Part shown: in pieces, positions 1-9,686 of the stretch | Layout of the letters: every line of letters begins with the position of its first letter | Numbering within the stretch: the stretch's first letter is position 1 | From: Thermodesulfobacteriota bacterium | Lineage (GTDB): Bacteria; Desulfobacterota; DSM-4660; Desulfatiglandales; Desulfatiglandaceae | Assembly: GCA_028278625.1 (NCBI GenBank) | Contig: JANQDY010000122.1 | Span: 1-44,090 of the forward strand | Direction: 5' to 3' | Length of the DNA: 44,090 nt | Made by a program: the position numbers and the translations under genes | Notes under the pieces: generated by a model | Databases searched by the model: none | Seen by the model: the letters and a program-made list of their open reading frames with translations, nothing else | Told to the model about the DNA's origin: nothing

Positions 1-36
1 GCCCCAGGCAACATGCTGAAAAGTTTATGAAAAATC

Positions 37-75
37 AAAATTGGCGGCTTTTTTGAAAAATTTCCAATTTTTTTT
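37..75 (+). terminator. Possible intrinsic terminator upstream of argS
   Basis: AAAATTGG at 37-44 pairs with CCAATTTT at 64-71 and is followed directly by more T residues. A smaller T-run/A-run hairpin lies inside the loop. The stem is A+T rich, so this could end an upstream plus-strand gene outside the window or be a chance structure of A/T-rich DNA. Confidence 0.3.
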
Positions 76-87
76 GATCCTTATATC

Positions 88-103
88 GGAATTCCAGAAT
101 TCC
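88..103. promoter_or_regulatory. Short perfect inverted repeat upstream of argS
   Basis: GGAATTC and GAATTCC face each other across a 2-base CA spacer. A TATAAA hexamer (possible -10) lies at 125-130, but I see no convincing -35 at the right distance. The palindrome could be an operator for the argS unit or coincidence. The rest of 1-237 holds no gene that I can support. Confidence 0.25.
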
Positions 104-237
104 CGGACGACACATATTGCTTGATATAAAAAAGGGGATCAGTTAGTTATGTTGCAGCAATCAACCCGATGAATCCGAATTGTCCCATTACCAGGCGTTG
201 ACCCGGATTTACGGGATCAGCAGAAGGAAACATTTGC

Positions 238-1914
238 ATGAAAAACAGAATCGATGAAATCTTGAAAAACGCCCTCAACCGCTCTTTTGAGCAGGGGGCT
301 CTTATAAAATGCCCTTTACCCGAATATGTTATTGAAGTCCCCAAGAACCCCGACCACGGCCACTTTGCCACGAACCTGCCCATGACCCTGGCGGCCAGCC
401 AAAAACGACATCCCCGGGAGATCGCATCAATTATCGTGGATCAATTGAGAGATGACGGGGAGTTTTTTGAAACCATCGACATAGCAGGCCCGGGATTCAT
501 CAACTTCCGAATTGGAGCAAAGGAATGGTGCGATATCCTGAGTCAAATTCTACAACGAAACAAGGACTACGGCCGCAGTGACATGGGACGTGACGAAAAA
601 GTGCTGCTAGAGTTTGTGAGCGCCAATCCCACGGGCCCCCTGCATCTGGGTCACGGCCGCGGCGCCGCTTTGGGAGATACCCTTGCCAGGATTCTTGCCT
701 TTTGCGGGCACCAGGTCGTTCGAGAATTTTATGTGAACGACGCCGGATTGCAGATCAGAATCTTGGGAGAATCCATTTGGGCCCGCCTTAAACAGAAAAC
801 CGAACCGGACTTTCCTTTCCCTGAAAACGGTTATCATGGTGATTATATAATGGATTTGGCGGATGCAATCCTGAGAAAAATCGATCTCGATCCTGATGGG
901 GTGGAAGAAACCATCGCCGCGTGTGCCAACGCCGGTAAAGAGATCATGTTGAAGGAGATTCAACAGGCGCTTGCCCGCTTCAGGGTGGATTTTGATGTAT
1001 GGTCTTCCGAGAATGATCTTCATGCATCCGGACTGCTCGAACAAACCCTTGATTCCATACGGACCGAGGGCCACCTTTATGAGCATGATGGAGCCCTTTG
1101 GATCCGGACGGCTGAGTATGGGGATGACAAAGACCGTGTCATTAAAAAGAAGGACGGCCAATACACTTATTTTGCCTCGGATATCGCTTATCATCTGGAG
1201 AAACACCGAAGAGGCTTTTCCAGGGCCATCAATATATGGGGGGCCGATCATCACGGATATGTGCCGCGTGTAAAGGCAGCGCTGATGAGCCATGCCATCC
1301 CCGAAGAATGGCTTTCGGTTCTTTTGATACAGCTGGTAAAGCTGTGGCAGGATGGACAGGAAATCCGCATGAGCAAGCGGGCCGGAAGTTTTGTGACGCT
1401 CAAGGAACTGCTGGATGAAGTGGGAGTGGACGCGGCCCGTTTTGTATTTCTCACAAAGAGCCATGATTCACCCCTCGATGTTGACATGAATCTCGTGAAA
1501 AAGCAGGACAGCGATAATCCCGTCTATTATGTTCAGTATGCCCACGCCCGTATTTGCAGCATTGTTCGTAAGGCGGCGGCGGAAGGCATTGGGGTCCCGA
1601 CAAATATGGACGGTATTTCAGAACTGCTGGCCCTTGAGGAGGAGATGGCCATCATCAGAGTTATGTCGGAATTTCCGGCACTTCTTGAGGATATCGCTAA
1701 AAGCCTGGAAGCTCACCGTCTGACCTATTACCTGACCCATCTGGCCGCATCCTTTCACCGCTATTTCAATATGGGCTTGAAAAACAGTCGTGTCAGAGTT
1801 ATCACTGAAGATAAAAATGTGACACAGGCAAGGCTTGTTCTGGTTTCAGGCGTCCGAATCATCATTGCAAACGGGCTTGGGCTTCTGGGCGTCGGTGCCC
1901 CTGAAAAAATGTAG
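238..1914 (+). CDS. argS: Arginyl-tRNA synthetase
   Basis: Cytoplasmic class I aminoacyl-tRNA synthetase that charges tRNA-Arg with arginine using ATP. The 558-residue product is full length for the family. It has an N-terminal Add-1-type domain, the SANPTGP stretch followed by the HIGH-type signature HLGHGRG near residues 135-142, a KMSKS-type loop seen as RMSKRAG near 377-383, and a C-terminal DALR anticodon-binding domain ending GVGAPEKM. The ATG is preceded by AGAAGGAAA about ten bases upstream. The stop overlaps the GTG of the next gene by one base, so the SPOR protein is probably translationally coupled. No anomalies seen. Confidence 0.97.
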   Translation: MKNRIDEILKNALNRSFEQGALIKCPLPEYVIEVPKNPDHGHFATNLPMTLAASQKRHPREIASIIVDQLRDDGEFFETIDIAGPGFINFRIGAKEWCDILSQILQRNKDYGRSDMGRDEKVLLEFVSANPTGPLHLGHGRGAALGDTLARILAFCGHQVVREFYVNDAGLQIRILGESIWARLKQKTEPDFPFPENGYHGDYIMDLADAILRKIDLDPDGVEETIAACANAGKEIMLKEIQQALARFRVDFDVWSSENDLHASGLLEQTLDSIRTEGHLYEHDGALWIRTAEYGDDKDRVIKKKDGQYTYFASDIAYHLEKHRRGFSRAINIWGADHHGYVPRVKAALMSHAIPEEWLSVLLIQLVKLWQDGQEIRMSKRAGSFVTLKELLDEVGVDAARFVFLTKSHDSPLDVDMNLVKKQDSDNPVYYVQYAHARICSIVRKAAAEGIGVPTNMDGISELLALEEEMAIIRVMSEFPALLEDIAKSLEAHRLTYYLTHLAASFHRYFNMGLKNSRVRVITEDKNVTQARLVLVSGVRIIIANGLGLLGVGAPEKM

Positions 1915-2582
1915 TGATCCGAGGGATGACAGAGGAAAAAAGGGAAAAAAGCGAAAAGGAAAAAAAGGGTATTCGCTTGGAGCTTTCCCGTACAGCCCTT
2001 TTTTTTTGGAGTCTGGGTTTCCTGATTTTTCTTGGCTGGATTTTTACTCTGGGTGTTCTGGCAGGCAGGGGGCTTCTGCCCAGTGGTGCGGAAACACTGG
2101 CGGAACTCAAAAACCAGATTGTAAAACTGCAGGAAATGGTCGGAAAAAAAGACGCTTCCGAATTGGATGAGATCAAGTCCCTTGCTGAAAGTCCGGATTT
2201 TGCCTTTTACCATGAACTCTCGAAAAAAAAGGCCCCGGACATGCCCGCACCAAAGGCGCCAAAGATAAAAAAGGAACCCGCACGTGACCAACCCAAAAAA
2301 GAGATCCCCAAAAAGCCCGACCAACCCTCGCCTCAAGGAGAACGGTATGTGGTCCAAGTGGCATCCTTGGACCAGGAAAAACAGGCCGCACATATGGTAA
2401 AAAAGCTGCTGAAAAAAGGGTATCCCGCATACCACTACAAGACGATCATCAAGGGTCGGGGCTACTTTCGTGTGCGTTGCGGTACATTTAGAACCCGGGC
2501 GGAAGCCGTAAAGATACAACAGAAACTGGCTCAGCATGAACGGCTGAAGGGTTTTGTCCAGAAGGTCAATCCCCGGCAATGA
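1914..2582 (+). CDS. SPOR-domain inner-membrane protein
   Basis: Predicted bitopic membrane protein of 222 residues. A lysine/glutamate-rich cytoplasmic N-terminus is followed by one hydrophobic segment near residues 29-52, a charged Lys/Pro-rich linker (about 85-135), and a C-terminal SPOR domain (about 140-222, beginning YVVQVASL). SPOR domains bind denuded peptidoglycan glycans at the division septum, so a cell-division or wall role is likely. The GTG at 1914 overlaps the argS stop. An ATG at 1926 with GAGGG directly upstream is an alternative start and would remove four residues. Several long A runs early in the gene do not break the frame. Confidence 0.85.
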   Translation: MIRGMTEEKREKSEKEKKGIRLELSRTALFFWSLGFLIFLGWIFTLGVLAGRGLLPSGAETLAELKNQIVKLQEMVGKKDASELDEIKSLAESPDFAFYHELSKKKAPDMPAPKAPKIKKEPARDQPKKEIPKKPDQPSPQGERYVVQVASLDQEKQAAHMVKKLLKKGYPAYHYKTIIKGRGYFRVRCGTFRTRAEAVKIQQKLAQHERLKGFVQKVNPRQ

Positions 2583-2624
2583 CGGTCTGAAGGAGAGCCG
2601 GATACTGACAAAAGGGGTTTTATT

Positions 2625-3107
2625 GTGGTATATGACAAAGATCAATATCCGCTTGTGAGAAAGGCGGTCATCAATGATGTTGAATCGATCCATGAGATCT
2701 TGAACGATTATGCGGCAAAGGGCCGGCTCCTGCCCAGATCCTTAAGCGAGCTTTATGAACAACTGCGTGCCTATTTTGTTCTGGAACCGACACCGGAAGC
2801 GCATGTTCAAGGGGTCTGCGGCTTGGGCATCTGCTGGAAGGATCTTGCGGAAATCGAATCACTGGCTGTTGCCGAAGCGTACCAGGGGAAGGGCTACGGT
2901 CGGAAGCTTCTGGAGGCATGCTTGCAGGAAGCAACCGCCCTGGGACTGGACAAGGTGTTTACATTGACCTATGTGCCGGGGTTTTTCATCAAAAGAGGGT
3001 TTTATGAGATTGACAAATCCCTTCTTCCCCACAAAATATGGGCGGATTGTCTGAAATGCCCCAAATTTCCTGATTGCGACGAAACAGCCCTGATGCTTCA
3101 ACTGTAG
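2625..3107 (+). CDS. argA: GNAT N-acetyltransferase, ArgA-like N-acetylglutamate synthase
   Basis: Single GNAT-fold protein of 160 residues, matching the short stand-alone ArgA-type enzymes that make N-acetylglutamate from glutamate and acetyl-CoA, the first step of arginine synthesis. The acetyl-CoA loop appears as QGKGYGRKLLEACL near residues 87-100. A characteristic tail reads FFIKRGFYEID then LPHKIWADCLKCPKFPDCDE, with three closely spaced cysteines. The start is GTG with AGGGG about six bases upstream. Sitting two genes after argS fits an arginine theme. Substrate is inferred from family resemblance; a different amino-acid N-acetyltransferase is possible. Confidence 0.8.
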   Translation: MVYDKDQYPLVRKAVINDVESIHEILNDYAAKGRLLPRSLSELYEQLRAYFVLEPTPEAHVQGVCGLGICWKDLAEIESLAVAEAYQGKGYGRKLLEACLQEATALGLDKVFTLTYVPGFFIKRGFYEIDKSLLPHKIWADCLKCPKFPDCDETALMLQL

Positions 3108-3109
3108 TG

Positions 3110-3156
3110 GCGCCCTTTGCGGGCGCAGACTGCCGGCGTTTTCCGTCGGCCCTTTT
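3110..3156 (+). terminator. Tandem GC hairpins between argA and tatB
   Basis: The first hairpin, GCGCCC (3110-3115) with GGGCGC (3121-3126), begins just after the argA stop. The second, GCCGGCG (3132-3138) with CGTCGGC (3144-3150, one G:U pair), is followed by CCTTTTG. The second has the form of a weak intrinsic terminator or attenuator. It may reduce read-through from argA into tatBC. Confidence 0.45.
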
Positions 3157-3179
3157 GTAGTGCATGTGTGGAGGAGAAT

Positions 3180-3620
3180 ATGTTTGGTATCGGCATGCCC
3201 GAATTGATTATCATCATGGTGATCGCCTTGATCGTCATTGGGCCCAAAAAGCTTCCGGATCTGGCAAAAGCCCTTGGGAAAGGCCTTTCCGAATTCAGGA
3301 AGGCAACCACTGAACTCAAGGACGGCTTAAATCTGGATGAGGATTTAAAAGAAGCCCGTGAAGACCTTGTGGATGCCGTCAGCGGCCTGGATAAACCGTT
3401 GGATGCAAAGGAAAAGGATCCGCCGGCGGAGGCGGCGCAAAAGAAGGAAGAACCGCCCAAATTTGAGGACTACGACCAGATGCTGGATGCCTACCATCAG
3501 GAAAAGGAAAAATCTTCACCAGAGACGTCTAAACAAATGACTTCAGAAAAACCTTCTTCCGAAGACGGTGAAGAAAAAGCCGATGCCCCGGTTCCCGGAG
3601 AGAAATACCCAAATGGATAG
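3180..3620 (+). CDS. tatB: Sec-independent translocase subunit TatB (TatA/B family)
   Basis: Component of the twin-arginine translocase, which moves folded proteins across the inner membrane. The 146-residue product starts [10 protein letters not shown], has one short transmembrane helix (residues 5-20), the hinge GPKKLP, then an amphipathic helix and a long Glu/Lys/Pro-rich cytoplasmic tail. The ATG at 3180 is preceded by GGAGGA at ideal spacing; an in-frame upstream start would add an unlikely Cys/Arg-rich leader. The last 8 bases overlap tatC. The long tail and the tatC neighbour favour TatB over TatA, but the two are hard to separate by sequence. No second TatA-type gene is in the window. 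Confidence 0.88.
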   Translation: MFGIGMPELIIIMVIALIVIGPKKLPDLAKALGKGLSEFRKATTELKDGLNLDEDLKEAREDLVDAVSGLDKPLDAKEKDPPAEAAQKKEEPPKFEDYDQMLDAYHQEKEKSSPETSKQMTSEKPSSEDGEEKADAPVPGEKYPNG

Positions 3621-4395
3621 CGAAGACAAACAGCCCTTTATGAGTCATTTGGAGGAATTGCGGAAACGGCTTATTTATTCGGCCATCGCCGTAGGGGTCG
3701 GTTTCGCGGCCTCATACGCCTTTGCGGAAAGGCTTTTCGGCCTTCTTGTGGCGCCGCTCAAAGCGGTAATGCCGGAAGGTGATCATCTCATTTTCACCAA
3801 TCTTCCGGAGATGTTTTTCACCTACCTGAAAGTCTCACTCCTTTCGGGCATATTGTTAATGGCACCGTTTATTTTCTACCAGGTATGGATGTTTATCGCC
3901 CCTGGACTGTATCAGAAGGAAAAGAGATATGTGATCCCTTTCGTGGTGGCTTCCACCGTCTTGTTCGTGGGGGGATCCCTTTTTGGGTATTTCGTTGTCT
4001 TCCCTTTCGGTTTCAAATTTTTCGTGGGATTTTCAAACGAATACGTCAAGGCGCTACCGTCCGTTAAACAGTATTTCTCCTTCGCCATCAAACTCCTTTT
4101 TGCCTTCGGATTGGTTTTTGAACTCCCGGTCGTTATCTTTTTCCTGGCCAAGATGGGTATGGTAACGCCTGAACTGCTGAGGAAAAAGCGCAAATACGCC
4201 ATTCTCATGACCTTCGTCCTTGCCGCTATTCTCACCCCGCCGGACGTGGTAACCCAGTGCATGATGGCCGGCCCGCTGATCATTCTCTATGAAGTCGGTA
4301 TTTTGGTGGCCCGAATTGCGTGGCGGTCAAAGAAAAAAGGCGAAGAAGAGGATGAAGACGAGGAGGAGGAACCCGCCAAGGCTGAAACCGCCTAG
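3613..4395 (+). CDS. tatC: Sec-independent translocase subunit TatC
   Basis: Polytopic core of the Tat translocase that recognises twin-arginine signal peptides. The 260-residue product begins with the family signature [13 protein letters not shown] (conserved Glu at 14-15) and shows six hydrophobic segments, including [11 protein letters not shown] and [10 protein letters not shown]. It ends in a very acidic Glu/Asp-rich tail. The ATG at 3613 lies inside the end of tatB, with GGAG at 3597-3600, so translation is probably coupled. The gene ends four bases before the convergent stop of the LpoA-like gene. Confidence 0.95.
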   Translation: MDSEDKQPFMSHLEELRKRLIYSAIAVGVGFAASYAFAERLFGLLVAPLKAVMPEGDHLIFTNLPEMFFTYLKVSLLSGILLMAPFIFYQVWMFIAPGLYQKEKRYVIPFVVASTVLFVGGSLFGYFVVFPFGFKFFVGFSNEYVKALPSVKQYFSFAIKLLFAFGLVFELPVVIFFLAKMGMVTPELLRKKRKYAILMTFVLAAILTPPDVVTQCMMAGPLIILYEVGILVARIAWRSKKKGEEEDEDEEEEPAKAETA

Positions 4396-4399
4396 GCGT

Positions 4400-6352
4400 T
4401 CAATATACGGGCATCATTCTGGGTCCCGAAATGGTCAGCAGCAGTGGTGATTTGAGCGCTTCCCCTTGGGCATTGAACCGAAAGGTTCCGGTCACCCCAT
4501 CGTATGCCGGGATATCCAGGAGGGCTTCTTTCAGATTCTCCCTGGTTTTGGGGCCGTAAATACTGAATACCTTTTTGAGCAGACAAATGGTGTCATATCC
4601 GTTGGCCGCCAGAATTCCGGGAGCCGCACCGAAATTCTCTTCGTAGCCCGCCACAAATGCCATCACCTTCGGGTCTTCCAGTTCGGCCACAAATCCTGAA
4701 GAAAAAAGGGACCCCTGCAGGTAATTGCCGGCCAATTCAACCAGTTTTGGGGAATGCCAAAGCCGGGTGCCCATCAGTCGAATACCCATGACATCGTGAA
4801 ACGCCAGCTGCGGCGCGATCATGGCAACCCGATGGTACGTGTCGGGAATGAAGACAGCATCAAAATCGACGATGGGATCATCCTCTTCCAGCGGCTCACT
4901 GTTTTCTTCGGTACCGGTTGCCGACGCCTGACCATACACGCTTCTCCAATTCGCTCCTCTGGGATAGTAAAGGCCTACCATCTTTTTGATGGGATCTTCA
5001 AAATCCGTAACATCCGGGGAATAGGACTCCACCGCGGTAACACTTCCGCCCAGCTCGTCCAGTTTGTCCCAGAACCGGTTCATGCAAAACCGGCCGTAGG
5101 TGTTGTCCGGATACAGAATTCCAAAACGCTTCAATCCCAGTTGTTCCATGGCCACTTCCAGCAGCAAATCGATTTCTTGGGCCGGGGTAAGAAAATTCCG
5201 AAACACCATATCACCGCTTTCCACAACATCCCGTTTTTGTGTCAGCGCGATGACCGGCACACCCAACTCTTGCGCTTTCAAAGAAACGGGTGCGGCCGTC
5301 TTGCTGGAAAGGGGGCCGATGATACCTGCAATCCGTCTCTCCTTCACCAGGTTTTCAAGCTCACTGAGTGCTTTTTCGGGTTCCCCCGCCGAATCCCTGA
5401 TGATGACTTCCATCTGGGCGCCCTTTACAGGATCGGTGAGCATTCCCAGGATGACGCCGTTTAAGACTTCCCGGCCATAGGCGGCGAAGGGGCCGCTCAA
5501 AGGAAGAAGACAGCCGATGCAGTTTTCACAAATGGCCAACTCTCTGCTGGCTTGCGCCAGGACATCTTCCCCTTTTTTAACCCAATCGAGATCGCGGGTT
5601 GATTCAATGAGGATTCGCGCGGCCCTTTCCGCCTGTTCCGGTTCTTTTTGCCACAGAAAAACCGAGGCAATCCGATAATATATTTCAGGGGGGTAAGACG
5701 CTTCCCCGTCTTTTTCGAGAAGCCTTGACAGGAGCAGCGGGCTGCTCGTATCGATGAGGGCCATGAGCTTTTGATCCAGGGCCTCGTCTTTTGCCGGGTC
5801 ACCCTTCCCGGATCTTTTGGCTTCTATCCAACAGGAAAAGGCTGCTTCCGCATTTCCCATGGCGCAAAAATCATCCCCCAAAAGCGTCAGTACCGCTTTT
5901 CGAAGGAAGTGGCCTTGGTATTGATCGAGCCAGCGAATGGCAGCGCCGGCGGAGTCGTCATAATGACCCAGCCGGTTTAAGATCACCGAAATCTGATATC
6001 GTATTTCGGGGATCCAGGTATCGTCGGGATATGACGTGGAAATCTCCTCAAGTGCGGCAAGGGCCGCTTCCGGGTTCTTGCGCTTCAGTTGAATCTCGGC
6101 AATGCGTTTTAGGGCGAGTGGGGCCCTTTCGTCCCTTTTCGCCTGCTTGACGAAGGTTTCGTATTGGGCCAAGGCTTGCGCCAGTTCGCCCTTTTCCCTG
6201 TGTTTTTCAGCAATTGCAAAGGAATCAAATGGGATTTCCGCTTCTTTTTCGGGGGGGCGTTTGCCCTTCGGCTGGCAGCCAATCAAAAAAAGGGCCATCC
6301 CTGTCAGCAAAACAGAAACAGCCCTTTTTGAGAGGATATTGCCGATGATCAC
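4400..6352 (-). CDS. LpoA-like lipoprotein: TPR region plus periplasmic-binding fold
   Basis: Predicted outer-membrane lipoprotein of 650 residues. A signal peptide ends in a lipobox LIGC (Cys26). TPR-like helical repeats (about 45-260) follow, then a type-I periplasmic-binding fold (about 285-650, starting [16 protein letters not shown]), as in branched-chain amino-acid receptors. This architecture matches LppC/LpoA, which activates bifunctional penicillin-binding proteins. The C-terminal fold alone could suggest a solute receptor, but no ABC transporter genes are nearby. The GTG start overlaps the dnaK stop by four bases, so the two are probably translationally coupled. Role is inferred from architecture. 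Confidence 0.75.
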   Translation of the reverse strand: MIIGNILSKRAVSVLLTGMALFLIGCQPKGKRPPEKEAEIPFDSFAIAEKHREKGELAQALAQYETFVKQAKRDERAPLALKRIAEIQLKRKNPEAALAALEEISTSYPDDTWIPEIRYQISVILNRLGHYDDSAGAAIRWLDQYQGHFLRKAVLTLLGDDFCAMGNAEAAFSCWIEAKRSGKGDPAKDEALDQKLMALIDTSSPLLLSRLLEKDGEASYPPEIYYRIASVFLWQKEPEQAERAARILIESTRDLDWVKKGEDVLAQASRELAICENCIGCLLPLSGPFAAYGREVLNGVILGMLTDPVKGAQMEVIIRDSAGEPEKALSELENLVKERRIAGIIGPLSSKTAAPVSLKAQELGVPVIALTQKRDVVESGDMVFRNFLTPAQEIDLLLEVAMEQLGLKRFGILYPDNTYGRFCMNRFWDKLDELGGSVTAVESYSPDVTDFEDPIKKMVGLYYPRGANWRSVYGQASATGTEENSEPLEEDDPIVDFDAVFIPDTYHRVAMIAPQLAFHDVMGIRLMGTRLWHSPKLVELAGNYLQGSLFSSGFVAELEDPKVMAFVAGYEENFGAAPGILAANGYDTICLLKKVFSIYGPKTRENLKEALLDIPAYDGVTGTFRFNAQGEALKSPLLLTISGPRMMPVY

Positions 6353-8259
6353 TTCTTCACTTCCTCAAAATCAGCATCCACCACATCATCATCCTTGGGA
6401 GCCTCAGTGTCGGTTTCAGGACCCGGCTCACCCTGGGCCTGGGCCTGTTCCTGATTTGCATTGGCGTAGATGGTTTCCGCCAGTTTATGGGAGGCCTGTG
6501 TCAATTCCTCGGTGAGTCTCTTGATCTCTTCCGTGTCTTCTCCCTCAAGGGACTTTTTCAGATTTTCGATGGCCTGCTCGATGCTGCCCTTTGTGCCCTC
6601 ATCCAGTTTGTCACCCACTTCCTTGATGGATTTCTCAGTGGTATAGATCAGAGAATCGGCCGTGTTGCGCGCATCGACCAACTCACGTTTCTTTTGATCT
6701 TCTTCGGCATGTATTTCAGCATCTTTGACCAGTTTTTCGATCTCTTCTTCACTCAATCCGCTGGACGCCGTGATTTTGATGGACTGCTCCTTTCCGGTTC
6801 CCAAGTCCTTTGCCGAAACACTCACAATGCCGTTTGCGTCAATATCGAAGGTGACTTCAATCTGAGGAACCCCCCTTGGTGCGGGAGGAATGCCGACCAG
6901 CTGAAACCGTCCCAGGGTCTTGTTGTGAGCGGCCATTTCCCGCTCCCCCTGAAGAACATGAATTTCCACTGCCGGCTGGCTGTCCGCGGCGGTGCTGAAA
7001 ATCTGACTCTTTTTGGTGGGAATTGTCGTGTTCTTTTCAATGAGCTTTGTAAAAACGCCCCCCAGGGTTTCAATCCCAAGGGAAAGGGGCGTCACATCCA
7101 GAAGGAGAACGTCCTTTACATCGCCTTTCAACACCCCGCCCTGAATGGCGGCACCGATGGCCACCACTTCATCGGGATTCACCCCTTTGTTGGGCTCTTT
7201 TCCGAAAATTTCAGCGACCTTCGCCTGAACCTTGGGCATCCTTGTCATGCCACCCACCAGGATCACGTCATTGATGTCGCCGGCCGCTAATCCCGCATCT
7301 TTCATGGCCAGTCGGCAGGGACCCACCACTTTTTCGATGAGGTCTTCAACCAATCCCTCCAGCTTGGCACGGGTCAGTTTGATATTCAGGTGTTTAGGAC
7401 CGCTGGCATCAGCGGTAACGAAAGGAAGGTTCACATCGGTTTCCATGGATCCGGAAAGTTCTGTTTTGGCTTTTTCGGCCCCTTCTTTCAAGCGCTGGAG
7501 CGCCATTTTGTCATTCCGCAAATCAATTCCCTGGTCTTTCTTGAATTCATCAGCCAGGTAATCAATGATTCTGAGGTCAAAATCCTCTCCACCCAGATGG
7601 GTGTCGCCATTGGTCGATTTTACCTCAAAAACCCCCTCACCGATCTCCAGAATAGAGATGTCAAAGGTACCGCCGCCCAGGTCAAAAACCGCGATCTTTC
7701 GGTCGCCTTTTTTGTCCATGCCAAAGGCCAGGGAGGCTGCCGTGGGTTCATTGATGATCCGCTCAACGTTCAACCCGGCGATTCTTCCGGCATCCTTCGT
7801 TGCCTGCCGCTGGCTGTCATTGAAGTAGGCGGGAACGGTAATAACCGCATCGGTCACCGTTTCCCCCAAATAGCTTTCCGCCGTCTCTTTCATCTTTTTG
7901 AGGATAATCGCGGATATTTCAGCAGGACTGTAGTCTTTTCCTCGAATACTCACGTGTGCATCCCCATTTTGTGCCTTGCTGATGGTGTAGGGAAGCACTT
8001 TGGTATCACGTTGAACTTCCTGCGAATCGTATTTCCTCCCGATCAGCCGTTTTACCGCAAAGACCGTGTTTTCGGGATTTGTTACTGCCTGTCTCTTGGC
8101 GGTCTGGCCCACCAATCTTTCCCCACCTTCGGTAAAACCCACAATAGAAGGCGTAGTTCGACTTCCTTCGGCATTGGCGATCACGATGGGGTCACCCCCC
8201 TCCATTACAGCTACGCACGAGTTGGTTGTCCCAAGATCTATCCCTATCGTTTTTCCCAT
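6349..8259 (-). CDS. dnaK: Chaperone protein DnaK (Hsp70)
   Basis: Cytoplasmic ATP-dependent chaperone that works with GrpE and DnaJ. The 636-residue product is full length. It starts [20 protein letters not shown], has the second phosphate loop [10 protein letters not shown] near 196-205, the interdomain linker [16 protein letters not shown], a substrate-binding beta domain, a helical lid and a Gln/Glu/Pro-rich tail ending DADFEEVKK (a variant of the common EEVDD ending). It lies 22 bases after grpE. No dnaJ follows; an LpoA-like gene overlaps the stop instead. Confidence 0.98.
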   Translation of the reverse strand: MGKTIGIDLGTTNSCVAVMEGGDPIVIANAEGSRTTPSIVGFTEGGERLVGQTAKRQAVTNPENTVFAVKRLIGRKYDSQEVQRDTKVLPYTISKAQNGDAHVSIRGKDYSPAEISAIILKKMKETAESYLGETVTDAVITVPAYFNDSQRQATKDAGRIAGLNVERIINEPTAASLAFGMDKKGDRKIAVFDLGGGTFDISILEIGEGVFEVKSTNGDTHLGGEDFDLRIIDYLADEFKKDQGIDLRNDKMALQRLKEGAEKAKTELSGSMETDVNLPFVTADASGPKHLNIKLTRAKLEGLVEDLIEKVVGPCRLAMKDAGLAAGDINDVILVGGMTRMPKVQAKVAEIFGKEPNKGVNPDEVVAIGAAIQGGVLKGDVKDVLLLDVTPLSLGIETLGGVFTKLIEKNTTIPTKKSQIFSTAADSQPAVEIHVLQGEREMAAHNKTLGRFQLVGIPPAPRGVPQIEVTFDIDANGIVSVSAKDLGTGKEQSIKITASSGLSEEEIEKLVKDAEIHAEEDQKKRELVDARNTADSLIYTTEKSIKEVGDKLDEGTKGSIEQAIENLKKSLEGEDTEEIKRLTEELTQASHKLAETIYANANQEQAQAQGEPGPETDTEAPKDDDVVDADFEEVKK

Positions 8260-8281
8260 TTACTTGCCTCCTAAGTCATCT

Positions 8282-8893
8282 CTATTTCTTGTTAACAATC
8301 ACCATTGCCGGCCTGATAAGCCTCTGGTTTAACAAATATCCTTTTTGAAGTTCCTGTAATACCGTTCCCGGGGCCGCCCTATCATCCGCCTGTTCAGATA
8401 CGGCTTCGTGAAAATTCGGATCAAATGGCTCTCCAACGGCTTTCACCACTTCCACACCCGCTTTTTCAAGAACACTCATCAGCCCTTTCAACGTGAGATC
8501 CACGCCTTCTCGCAGGGCGTCAAGGGCGTTTTCGTCATCTGCGTGATCCAAGGCTTTTTCCAGGTTATCCGCGACGGGCAGCAACTGTTTGGCCAAGGCT
8601 TCGTTTCCATATTTAACCAGTTCCTGTTTTTCCTTCTGGAACCGTTTTTTCATGTTTTCCATCTCCGCCTGTGAACGGAGAAAGCTGTCCTGGTTCTTAT
8701 CCGCAACCGACTGAATTTCTGAAATTTTTTCAATCAACTGATCCTTGGTCATTTCGGATAAAGGAATCTCCTTTTCCATATCTTCTGTTTTGGGCTCATC
8801 TTCCTGACCCAAGGTTTCTTCCATTTCATCCTTTGATCCTTCGGTTGGATCTCCAGTCGGCTTTTTTTCGTCCGTCACTTCAATTCTGGCCAC
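8282..8893 (-). CDS. grpE: Nucleotide exchange factor GrpE
   Basis: Cochaperone that releases ADP from DnaK. The 203-residue product has an acidic N-terminal extension, a long coiled coil (about 60-120, containing SQAEMENMKKRF) and the C-terminal beta domain with GEPFDPNFHEAV and PGTVLQELQKGYLLNQRLIRPA, the family signature. The GTG start has AGGAG seven bases upstream. It leads the grpE-dnaK pair; no hrcA and no CIRCE element are visible upstream. A sigma-70-like promoter lies at 8954-8982. Confidence 0.96.
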   Translation of the reverse strand: MARIEVTDEKKPTGDPTEGSKDEMEETLGQEDEPKTEDMEKEIPLSEMTKDQLIEKISEIQSVADKNQDSFLRSQAEMENMKKRFQKEKQELVKYGNEALAKQLLPVADNLEKALDHADDENALDALREGVDLTLKGLMSVLEKAGVEVVKAVGEPFDPNFHEAVSEQADDRAAPGTVLQELQKGYLLNQRLIRPAMVIVNKK

Positions 8894-8953
8894 GTTATAC
8901 TCCTAAACCGAAACATTAAACTGGAATTGATTCTCATCTTGAACGATGGCGAT

Positions 8954-8982
8954 ACGTTAAGCATCGGAAAAAGCTTTGTCAA
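8954..8982 (-). promoter_or_regulatory. Candidate sigma-70-type promoter for grpE-dnaK
   Basis: On the minus strand a perfect TTGACA (8977-8982) is followed after 17 bases by TAACGT (8954-8959), which keeps the important first two and last bases of a -10. It lies about 60 bases before the grpE GTG, in the 143-base gap after the receiver gene. The spacing and -10 do not match the sigma-32 consensus well. Confidence 0.45.
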
Positions 8983-9036
8983 GCTGGTCAGAATGAACTT
9001 TTCGGGAGCAAAAAAGGGCTGTTTTTTATATGAAAA

Positions 9037-9654
9037 TCAGGAAGGCGCATCGATGATTCGCTTGAGTTCCCGAAGCAGCAGCGGTGCATTTTTCCGGGTC
9101 AGACGGCGGGTCTCTTCGTCGGTTGTTCCGGTGGGTTTAATAAAAAGGCCGTCGGCACCGGCTTTAAACAGGGCAACGGCATCGCTGATCAGCGATTTTC
9201 TCGTATAAAACACCGCCGGTACCCCCGAATAATACTGCCTCACCTTTAGAAGGTTTGACAGACCGTATTTTCGATTCTGGCCAACTTCCCCGCAAACACT
9301 TTCAAAAAGGGTTCGCCAGCTGTCGACAATGGCAAAAAAGCGTTTCAGGTACTCATTGTTGACATCTCCCTTAAAGTCTTTCAACCCCCCATAGACGTCC
9401 GCCAAGCTGGGGAAAGCGGCCACCTTTTCAAGTACTTCCGCCTGAGGGGCAATCCGGGGGCTGCTCACGGTTTCATCCTGCCCCCACAGATCGAGAAGGA
9501 ATAGGGACGGCGTGTCCCGGGCCAGAAGCGATCTGGCTTCATCAAAGGTGTAAGCCTGAACAAACCGCCACTCAGTCCCCAAAGGTGCAATTTCATCACG
9601 AACCATTTCGTGCTCAAATGCGGAATCATCGATAAAACAAATCATCGAACCCAT
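9037..9654 (-). CDS. Atypical receiver-domain protein with a long internal insert
   Basis: Stand-alone CheY-like protein of 205 residues with no output domain. Receiver residues can be picked out: the acidic pair D9-D10 in CFIDDS, the likely phosphoacceptor D55 in LFLLDLWG, T151 in VFYTRKS and K173 in LFIKPTG. Between D55 and T151 lies an insert of about 85 residues with predicted helices, much longer than the usual beta3-beta4 link. The ATG at 9654 was chosen because GGAGG lies six bases upstream; a longer reading frame would cut into lptG. It sits between lptG and grpE. Its kinase partner is not evident. Confidence 0.75.
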   Translation of the reverse strand: MGSMICFIDDSAFEHEMVRDEIAPLGTEWRFVQAYTFDEARSLLARDTPSLFLLDLWGQDETVSSPRIAPQAEVLEKVAAFPSLADVYGGLKDFKGDVNNEYLKRFFAIVDSWRTLFESVCGEVGQNRKYGLSNLLKVRQYYSGVPAVFYTRKSLISDAVALFKAGADGLFIKPTGTTDEETRRLTRKNAPLLLRELKRIIDAPS

Positions 9655-9686
9655 GCATCGCCTCCACAGTATGGGGTGACGGCCAA

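Noticed and set aside
607..1464. Long minus-strand frame opposite argS
   Set aside because: It lies wholly within argS, has no recognisable domain and no ribosome site; argS is complete and family-like.
1930..1970. Frameshift at A-rich runs in the SPOR-protein gene
   Set aside because: The frame continues into a normal membrane helix and SPOR domain, so no shift is needed.
7390..8274. Plus-strand frame of about 294 codons opposite dnaK
   Set aside because: Antisense shadow of a highly biased conserved gene; the translation shows no family features.
8894..9036. CIRCE (HrcA) operator upstream of grpE
   Set aside because: The paired TTAGCACTC/GAGTGCTAA motif is not present in this gap; control by RpoH or sigma-70 is more likely.
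8894..9036. Sigma-32 promoter upstream of grpE
   Set aside because: CTTGACA is present but the CCGATGCT that follows is too close (nine bases) and only partly matches CCCCATNT.
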